Positions 55,960-64,000 of a stretch of 64,000 nucleotides of DNA are shown here, in pieces. The notes beneath the pieces were generated by a model. The model had not been told where the DNA came from and made no database searches. It saw only the letters and a program-made list of their open reading frames with translations. This DNA is from Chalara sp. BL73. Its lineage: Eukaryota; Ascomycota; Leotiomycetes; Helotiales. Position 1 is the stretch's first letter. Each line of letters begins with the position of its first letter. The stretch spans positions 62,001-126,000 of the forward strand of contig CAKJVC010000090.1 in the NCBI GenBank assembly GCA_918026815.1. The letters are read 5' to 3'. A program made the position numbers and the translations under genes.

Positions 55960-57439
55960 AGAGAAGCTTAAAGACTTAGTTTTTAATTTACAGGCATTTA
56001 CAAGCTTTTACAGGCTTTTAAAGACTTTTATAAGCTTTTGAAGTTTTGTACTTACAGGCTTTTAAACTACTTACAGGTTTTAGTAGTAAAGTTAAAATCA
56101 AGTAATTTACAGTGTTTTTGAACACGGGCTATTTACAAGTCCGTACGTTAGCTGTTTACGTTTTTTAACCGTAAAGCTTGTAGTTTTAGCAAAATATTAA
56201 AAATATTAATTAATTACTTTACTTTTTTTATTCGTAATAGCTACTAAATATTGTTTTGCGTGTGCTAATATACGTGAACTTTTTTTATTTTTTTAAAATT
56301 CTGCTAATTCTGCTAGCAGACTTTTAGCTACTTGTTTTCGATGTCGCAAAGCTCGAGTTCGATTACAACAAAAACGAGTTTTACAGCTTGTCGATTTCAA
56401 TATACAGCTCCGAAAACGTGTTAATCGATTTGCGAACGTTGTAATACGCTCGAAAATACTTGTTGCAAGCTTAAAAACTATTCGGCTTTTTTTTTATTTA
56501 AAAACAATGCCGCTACTTTTTTTTGTACTCGAAATTACTATTAAACAACTTTTTCTACAATTTGCGGCAAAGCCGAAATTTATATTTGCAAAACAATAAC
56601 AGTATATTTAAAACTTTTATACAGTTATAAATACTATACAAATAAAAACTTGTAGCCGGTACTATAAGCGTTAGTTTTAAATGCGTTTACAAATCGGCAT
56701 TTGTTAACGATGCTTTTTACGAAACAAAAACAACTAGTTGCTTTTTTTAATAAGCGTAAATAATAATATAAATCTTAAAAAAGTTTTTTTTTATTTGCTA
56801 GCTTTAAATTAAGTTAAAAAAATAATTATTGCTTGTTTACACGTTTAAATAGTTGTATATCGCGTTTGCAGTTATTAATATTACTATTCGAGCTATTACG
56901 TAAGCTTTACGCAAAATATTGTTAAAACAGTTAATGTATTACTTAATTTGCTTGCTGAATTAAATATAGTGTTTTTACGGCTGTCCGACAGTGTTTTTTA
57001 GGCCGATTTTCGATATTTTCGCTAATATACTAAAAATTTTCGGGTTTGTAAAAATCGAGTTTTAACTTAGCTTCGGTTTTTACAGGCTTACTATTTAAAT
57101 TACAAAAATATTACAATTTTAACAACTCGTATTAATACGCTTTTAAAAAACGGTAATGTTTTTTTTTTATTCTTTTTATTATTAACAATAATAACTTTGA
57201 TAGTAATTTGAATCCGGATCCGGTACAGTTTGTTACGAACAGCGATTTGCTTTTTTTAAATTTTTAATCAATAGTTTTTAATATCGGTGTTAACGCTACA
57301 AAAGTTAATTTAATATTAGTAAACTTTACGGCCGAGCGTACAGCTTAAATTTTATTAAATTACGAGCTGTTCGCACTTTTTATTCGTTCGATTTTTTTAA
57401 ATAAAACAGCTGAAAACGATAAACTGTTTATTATAGCTT

Positions 57440-60400
57440 TTTTAACTTTTTATTTTACCGGTTGTACAAAGTTTAATATTTTACGGATCCGTAAAGTTAA
57501 CTTAGCGAAGTATACGCGGCATTTATTATACTATAAAAATAGCAAATTTAGCTAGTATTTTCGCTAACGGTTTTTAGTTTTTAATATTTTAATACAGTAA
57601 AAAGCTAACAAATCGGCTCGATTTTACGTTTTTAAATACTCGGAAATTAAAAATTTTATTCGTAAAAAGTTTGTAAAAACGTTAGTTAACAATCCGAATT
57701 ATATTTTGTTTTAAATCGTTCGTTAAAATAACTGTTTAACCGGCATACGTTTATTTTAAAAAAATCGAAGCAATACTTTATAAGTTTAAGCTCGATTTTT
57801 TAGCTTTAACGCTGTTTTTGTTTTTTTTACGTTTAGTGCAGCTAATATGCAATAAAATGATTTTTACTATTATTTGCCGGGCCGAAACGAGCTTTTTACA
57901 AATAATAAAATCGCGTTATAAAAATAAAAATAAAACAGCGTTTAAGTTTGTTTTTATATTATTGTTTACTACTTTTATTTTCGGTTTACAGCTTTTTTAC
58001 AGCATGTTATTAAGCCGTTTTTTAAGTATACCGATTTATAAAATCGTTCGAAATAACAAGCTTGTAAGTTTAGCTATTTTTACAGGCTGTTTTAAATTTT
58101 AACTGTATTTTAACTTAATTCGAATATATTTACAAAACTAGAAAAATTTGTTTAATACTGAAAAGCGCGAATTACAGCAAAAAACCCGAATTAAGCACGG
58201 TTTCCGAACGTTTAAAATTTAGCGTTTTTTGCGTTTACGAATATAAAAAACACTACAAATTAATTTACAGTTTTAATTAATCGTTTTTAACGTTACAGTA
58301 CTTGTATTTAAAACTATTGTTTACGAGCAAAAAAAAGCTTGTTAACATTTTTAATTTGTCGGTTTTTTTTTTCGAAACTTTTATTCGATACTGTAGTAAT
58401 AATTAAAAATATTAACTACAAAAATTTAATTTTTTTTTCGGCTCGAAATTATGCTATTTTAAACTAAGTAGTACTTGTAATTACGTTAAACTAGTTAATT
58501 AATACCGATATTTAGCTGTTTGTTACAATTTACGCTGTATTATTTTATTTAAAAAAATACGTTTTTAAAACCGAAAAGTTTTCGGTGTTATATATAAAAC
58601 TTTAAGCTTAAATTTTTTTTTATATTAATAACCGCGCTTTTTTGCTGTTTTTTGTTTTTCGGTTGCTAAATAAACTAATTGAAAAACGTGACTAGTTTGC
58701 TTAAAAAGTATTTTATATTTTATTAAAATTTTCGGTGCAAAAATTTACTCGGCAAATTGTAAATTTTAACTGCTGCTTAAAAAAATAACAAAAAAATTTG
58801 ATATTACTTGAATTTAAAAAAGTTTTTGTACAGTGTTTTACTTTACAGCGATATCGAGAACAGCGTTAAAATTCGGTCGATTTTGCGCTTGTAAATCTTT
58901 TTTTGTTTAAGTGTTTATAAAGCTAAAATTAAATTAAGTAGTTATACCGGCTTCGAATTAAACTTTGTGTTATTAACTATTATTTACAGTATTTAAGCTA
59001 TTTTGCTTCGTTTAAATATACAAACTATTGCCGAGTAAAACTTATATTATATTATTCGTTTATAAAATAAAATAATTTACTTTCGGTTAATAAGCGAATT
59101 TACGAGTTTTATAACAACGCGTTTTCGGTTTATATACAAGCGCATTTTTATTTTTTAGACTACTATACCGACTCGGTATTTAACGAAAACTCAAAGTTCG
59201 ATAATAGCGATATTAAACTAGATTTAAAAAAAAAAAACAATACTGTATTAAATGAATTTAAGTTTTTAGTTTGCCGGCGTTTAAGCTATAACTTTTTACA
59301 AATCGATACTATTAAGCTGAATTAACGTTTACTTAATCGGCAATATAACTAGTTTGTATATATCGGTCGTTGCAATATACGCTCGGATATATAAAAACAG
59401 TTTAAAAATAATAATTAAACTGTACAAGTTGTTACAAATAATTTTTCGTCCGAAAGCTTAAATGCGAAACAGCTAAAACTTTATAATACAGTTGTTTTTT
59501 AGTACGTTTACAAACTTAGTGCAGCAGCACTAAAAAAGCTTATGTTTTTTTAACTACTATTAAATGTAAATAACGTTGCCGAATCCGGAAAAACGTATAT
59601 ACTGTTAAAAATTTATGCTTGTTTTTAAGAATTTGCAATTAAAACTAAAAAAAGCGATCCGGTATTTCAAAGTGTTTTTACGAATATTGCAGTTTTTAAT
59701 ATTATCGGCTAAACTTTATATAACTTGTTTCGGCTTTTAGTTAAAAGCAAAAAATCGGATATAAGTACGTCGATTTTACAAATTTTACAAAGTTAGTTTC
59801 GGTATTGTCAATTTTTAATTATTAATAAAAAATTTATAATAAACTTAAAAACTTTGTCGCTAATTAACGATTGTTTACGAGCGATTTTTTTTTCGAATAC
59901 ACTTTTTTTTGAAAGTGTAAACGTTTTGTTATATAAAAATTTTTTTTAATTGCTGTTTGTAAAAAAAAAGTTATTATATGTTTCGGCTATTTAAACCGAG
60001 CTTTATACTATTAAAAACTAGTGTTTATATCGAGTTTTTAATCGATTTGTTCAGCTAATTTAAGTTATGCAACAACAAAAAAAAAACGATTTTTTAATTA
60101 AGTTTCGAGTTGTTTTAAATAAATTACGGGTTTTTTAGTTGTTAATTGCTAGCTAAAAACTGTTTTGTATACGTATCGCAAATACGTTTTTTGTACTTAA
60201 AGTTTAAAGTTTTACGACTGCTTTACAGCTTTATTATACTAAAAACGAAGTCGCGAAACGGAATTTTGCTTTTTTAGCTGTATTATAACAGTTTGTTATT
60301 AAAATTACAATTCGGCATACCGGCTATAGTATTGTTCGAGCTACTGAAAATAAAGCTAATAATTTGTTACTAAAGCTTTATATATATATCGGCGTTCGTG

Positions 60401-60870
60401 TTATGTTTACAGTTAATTTATAAACTGAATATAGCTTAGTTAACAGTTTTATAAAAACTATTATTAATATATTTTAGTTTACGAGTACAACGCTTTTTAC
60501 AGCTATACTTTCGGTATTGTTTATTTGCTTTAATATTTATACCGGCTCGGATTTTTTAAACTGTTTATTCGAAGTTGTTTTTATTTTACTTTTTTTTTAT
60601 ACTTATAATTATAAAAGCGTTTTTTGCTTACGAACTTAGTTTTTTTTACGGCTTGCTTACGCTATTACAGTTTATAAAAGTTAAGAATTAATTTTTTTTT
60701 AAGTTGTATTAAACTTAAATCAAAAAAAGCATTGTATCGGCTTTTTATATATTGCAGTTTTACAAGTAAAAACTTTAAATAGTTTGCTTTTTAAAAGTTT
60801 TTTTGATTTTAAACAGTTTACAAGCAAAAAATTAGCTATTTTCAAAAATCGAAAGCTAAATTTTACTTGT
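57440..60870 (+). pseudogene. RepHel (Helitron-like N plus Pif1 helicase) ghost
   Basis: Translation with stops ignored gives an ordered series matching Helitron proteins. From 57482: RIRKVNLAKYTRHLLYYKNS and RFLVFNILMQ, then ANKSARFYVFK and CLTGIRLYFKK, which fit the Helitron_like_N domain. A degenerate Rep region follows (LFYSMLLSRFLSI, then TGCF where HGFLW-like residues are expected). From 59572: NVAESGKTYILLK, a damaged Walker A. Then NIAVFNIIG, TLYNLFRLLVKSKKSD, FRYCQFLIINKK, LKTLSLINDCLRAIF, FNRFVQLI and VMQQQ. At 60400-60690: TEYSLVNSF, NIYTGSDFLNCLFEVV, FLRLAYAITVYKS. Family-conserved Gln and His codons are now stops or Tyr (for example HKSQ to YKS-stop near 60675), as expected from C-to-T change. 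The copy is certainly inactive. Confidence 0.8.
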
Positions 60871-61011
60871 AAAAATGCGCAATTACTGTAGCTATATACT
60901 TGTAAAACTTGTAATACTTATAACTGTAAAAAGCAAGAATTGTTTGTAATTTATTTGCTTAGTTTTACTATTTTAAAATAATTTTAACTTTTTAGCTTTT
61001 TTTTATATAAT

Positions 61012-61047
61012 AACTACAACTACTACTACAACTACTACTACAACTAT
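61012..61047 (+). repeat. Short ACAACTACTACT-type tandem repeat
   Basis: About three 12-base units inside the 3' tail of the Helitron remnant. A second simple repeat, AAAAT units, follows at about 61183-61214. Confidence 0.8.
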
Positions 61048-62083
61048 TTAAAATTAATTAATAATACTATTGTAATGCTTTTTGCTTTTACAAAATCTAT
61101 ATTTTACTATTTTAAAAAAAAAAAAAAAAATAAAGCAGTTATTTTTATTGTTTTAACTTAAGTTCGGCTTAGTAGTAATAAATATAAAAATAAAAATAAA
61201 AATAAAAATAAAAAGACCGATAACTACAGTAAGTTTACGAGTGTTTTTTAAATTGATTTTATTATTGTTAATTGTATTAAACTCGAAATTTGTTTTTTCG
61301 GCTTATTTTACTGCTATTATAGTTGCTTTAGCTGTTATACTAACTGTTCGAAATTTCGTTTTGCGCTTGAATCGGTCTGTTAATACAAGTCGCTTTTTAA
61401 ATATAAAAGCGCTATTAAGTTATATAATTAAAAAAAAAAAAGCTACAAACTGTAAATACTGTACTTGTATTCGGCCGGCTAAAGTTTGAGCTGTTTGTAT
61501 TATAGTAAATAAATATTTCGAAAGTAATTGTACTAATTGCTACTATAATAATAAAAAAATCCGGTACAGTTTTCGTAAGTTTACGAGTTGTTTTTTTTGT
61601 TTTTCGATTTATAACTAACGTTATGAACTTGTAAATAGTTAAACTACAGTTGCTACAGTTGCTGCAGCCGTAAATGTAGTTGCAGCTGCTGATTTTGTTG
61701 CTTTTGTTGCTTTTTCGGCCGCTGGAAGCTTTTTTGCTCGTTTTTTTCGGCGTATTGCTTTTATTAATATATTTTCGGTATTTTGTAGCTGTGTTGCTCG
61801 TAAGTTTACACTTAGTATATACTTTTTAATCGCTTATAACTAACGATTTTTATTTGTAAGCTAAAACTACAAGTTAAATTCGAGTTTTTTGTCGTTTTTA
61901 TGCAAAACGTATATATTAAATTGCAAAGTACTACAAAGAAATTTTAAAGCGTTATGCTTAGCTAGCAGAGTTATATGCGAAAAAAACTAGTAAACTAAAT
62001 GAGAATAGTGATATTTTTTAGTTTTCGAGCCTGTAACGTAGTTTTCAAGTAGTTACAGACCGAATACAAACTGTAAAGTTTTT

Positions 62084-62098
62084 TAAGCGCAGCGAAAT
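62084..62098 (+). repeat. Terminal 15-mer shared by both Helitron ends, right copy
   Basis: Identical to 55945-55959. It lies 10 bases left of the hairpin at 62108-62123. Confidence 0.8.
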
Positions 62099-62107
62099 CT
62101 GGGGGTT

Positions 62108-62123
62108 TGGGGGCTGGCCCCCA
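62108..62123. other. Hairpin near the Helitron 3' end
   Basis: TGGGGGC and GCCCCCA pair perfectly over 7 bp with a 2-base loop. A G/C-rich palindrome just inside the 3' end is typical of Helitrons and serves as a transposition terminator; that role is inferred. Confidence 0.55.
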
Positions 62124-62150
62124 TATAAATACGTGATAATTTATAGAATT

Positions 62151-63469
62151 AAAAAGAAAGCTTTCTATTTTCGATTGTTACACCTAACGAGCGCCTTTAT
62201 TATTATTTAAAAAGAGTTATTACTGCTTTGATGTAAGGTGCTGGAGTATTGTAACACAAATCAGCTCTCATTGGTACACAGACTAATCTCTACTTCGTCA
62301 CGAGTCTCCTACTTTACCCCTCCGTACCCCTCCGTACCCCTGGCGACTCCCTCATGTCCCTTAGCACGTGACATCGCGGCACATGACATTTGACTACTTT
62401 AATCACTGAAATTCAGTACTTTCGTCAGTCCAAAAAATTAGCAGTGGAGAAGTATTTGTCAAGGGTCAATAACCCCAGACTCGCCAATAAGAGTCCTCGC
62501 CACAGATGCTAGTTTGGCTCTGTACTTGCTCGCAACACATAGTAGGATGTGGAAAAGAAATTGTCAAACAATCACAGCGGTTCAATGTCCCAGATTTGAT
62601 GATACATTTAAGAAAATGTTTTTATTTGGTAGAGGCTGTAATTCTGAGGACTTTTGACGAAATGATCTTCTTGTTTGTCCTCGAAGTTGGGGAAGTCGGC
62701 AAAGGACAAGCCACCCTAGTGCTGTAGTCGAAAATACCTTAGGGAAGCACCACAATTGATGTTTCAGCAACTTTTTTTTTGGCTTCTGTATGGAATTCCT
62801 ATGCTTACATGCGGGTAATTTGACATTCAGACGAGCACCCAAGGAGTAACGAATCGTTCACTTACTTGTAAATGGCCCCCACAAAGCCTCCATATTTAAT
62901 ACCAAGACATTATTTTTAGTCAAACTTCAAGCCAGTGTTCAGACTGCTGTTTGCAGGTATCAGGTAGTCTTTTTCTCACCGCTTCCGCCTAAATAATAGG
63001 TGCACGAAGCATAGTCAAGAAAAATATTCTGCTTCGGGATAGGTGTACATAGCCAAAATATGAGTGAAAGTGGTGAGACAAAGATTACCCTGGACACCTC
63101 CGTAGTACTGGGAGATGCACGGTTTAAGTGATAGGGGCACAGCAAAGCGGAAGCGATCCAGTGGTATGCAGCCTCAGAAGCCACACGCATCACGAAAGAT
63201 CTTGGCTTCGTGCGGCTGATGATAGACAGTCTCAAGATTGGATAGGAATGCCATTTTTGTTGGACAACTGGATAAAGCTGTCCGTATAGAGTTTAGAGCT
63301 GACATTGAGCAGGGGAAAGCAGAGCTGGCACCAGAGAGGGGCAGGGAAGGCACTAGTCGTCCTCTATATTTCCTTTTCTGTGGTCATGACTTCTCTTTCT
63401 CTCCTTTGGCCAGGACGGATTAAGTGGATGGACAAAACGGCGCAAGTAATACCGCCGTGAACGTTGAGG
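62151..63469. other. Intergenic, no supported gene
   Basis: 1.3 kb of normal composition after the Helitron block. It contains a small tandem repeat, ACCCCTCCGT x2.6, at 62316-62341. Frames at 62506-62842 and 62960-63235 have no family. The right end is the promoter of the last gene. Confidence 0.5.
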
Positions 63470-64000
63470 ATGGCTTTTCCGTACGGTCGCTCTAGCCAGC
63501 AGTACTCGCCATTGGGAGGGGGAGATCCCAATGTTATCTATCAGAGTCCCGCGCAATTACAAGGAGAGTTCGATTACTTTCTACCTCCGAATCCGTACGA
63601 TGGAAGTCTTGACTCGACACCAAATTTGGGTTCTCCCCCCTTAGAAATGTATGGACGGCCAAATGCTGCCCATAGAATCAGCGCTGCTTCTTTCGCGTCT
63701 TTCGGCAACCCACCGCTACCTCCAAGACCAGGGCCGTATCCATTACAGCATATGGATAGTCAAGCTACGCTCTTTGGGACCCCGAACTATGGACGGTGGA
63801 GTTCTCAAACTAGTATGGAATTTTGCTGAATTCTTGAAATTCTGCTAATCCCTTGCAATAGCGGAATCACAATCTTTCCTAAACCAGCCCCTCAACAAAA
63901 TCGACACCTCTTTCTCCTCGGAAACGTATCATGCGTATAAGGACAATACGGGAAGACAGCTTTTGGCACTCTTGCTTGGGAGCCTGGCGAGATTTTTGGT
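63470..64000 (+). CDS. N-terminal part of an unidentified protein (runs off the window)
   Basis: Exon 63470-63812 and exon 63862 to the window end, joined across a 49-base intron (GTATGG ... TAG), read in frame for about 160 codons from ATG 63470. The start is Ser/Gly/Tyr-rich (MAFPYGRSSQQYSPLGGGDP), followed by a Pro/Ser-rich stretch (FGNPPLPPRPGPYPLQHMDS) that looks disordered. After the intron the sequence becomes more regular: FLNQPLNKIDTSF, AYKDNTGRQLLALLLGS. Such N-termini are common in fungal glycosyltransferases and chitin-synthase-like proteins, but no catalytic motif lies within the window, so I give no function. Confidence 0.65.

Larger units (their letters stand above)
55900..62150 (+). 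mobile_element. Heavily mutated Helitron (rolling-circle transposon) remnant
   Basis: A 6.2-kb block of extremely AT-rich DNA whose plus strand still shows, in order, a Helitron-like N-terminal/Rep region and a Pif1-type helicase (separate entry). Borders are approximate. Near both ends the same 15-mer occurs (TAAGCGCAGCGAAAT at 55945-55959 and 62084-62098), and the right copy is followed by a short G/C-rich hairpin, a feature expected near Helitron 3' ends. I could not identify a clean 5' TC or 3' CTRR terminus. Left sub-terminal repeats (55908-55943 versus 56124-56156, sharing ACGGG...GTTAGC) and TTTACAGGC-like tandem units at about 55990-56085 are also visible. Confidence 0.72.

Noticed and set aside
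57818..58102. Open frame of 94 codons inside the AT-rich block
   Set aside because: It is a stop-free piece of the decayed Helitron frame, not an independent gene.
61241..61489. Open frame of 82 codons near the Helitron right end
   Set aside because: Composition is dictated by the AT-rich mutated sequence and no family is visible.

Overview
The window looks like nuclear DNA of a filamentous ascomycete (Pezizomycotina; a Leotiomycetes-like origin is only my guess). Protein-coding genes occur on both strands and most carry short introns of about 40-170 bases with GT...AG ends and CTAAC/CTGAC-like branch sites. The products are typically fungal: Spt5, WDR6/Rtt10, Cab4, a DUF1769 protein, an ER FKBP, APC11, cystathionine gamma-synthase and a Tum1-type sulfurtransferase. 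I saw no rRNA, tRNA or CRISPR. Exon joins below were built by hand from splice signals, reading frame and remembered family motifs, and were checked for frame by adding exon lengths. Several genes are only visible once exons are joined, for example APC11 and the 8-exon cystathionine gamma-synthase.

Layout. 1-31 kb is ordinary gene-rich DNA: the 3' end of an SDR, an F-box protein, CAB4, a WDR68/DCAF7-type WD40 protein, an MDR oxidoreductase, SPT5, an FBXO31-like F-box protein, a DUF1769 protein, an alpha/beta hydrolase, WDR6, a second SDR, an unusual HTH-rhodanese fusion and a CorA-like membrane protein. 32-45 kb mixes conserved genes (cystathionine gamma-synthase, ER FKBP, APC11, TUM1, a thioesterase-like gene) with small or decayed material: a Ser/Tyr/His-rich small protein, a hAT-type MITE with an 8-bp target duplication, and a broken wax-synthase-like gene. 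45.7-50.8 kb holds an SDR, an allantoate-permease-type MFS transporter and an M20 amidohydrolase; the last two diverge from one promoter and may form a small catabolic module.

50.8-63.4 kb is accessory. A 3.2-kb gene desert with a 25-bp direct repeat leads to an isolated asaB/CmcJ-like oxygenase gene. It is followed by about 6.2 kb of extremely AT-rich DNA in which I can read the ghost of a Helitron RepHel protein (Helitron-like N domain, then a Pif1-type helicase) full of stop codons.

The most notable signal is the mutation spectrum of this dead Helitron. TpC and GpA are almost absent except inside TCG/CGA, and CpC/GpG are rare, while ACA, GCA, ACT and GCT remain common. That is not the plain CpA-to-TpA pattern of classical RIP and suggests a deamination process with a preceding-pyrimidine preference that spares CpG. 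The window ends inside a gene of unknown function with a Pro/Ser-rich N-terminus.
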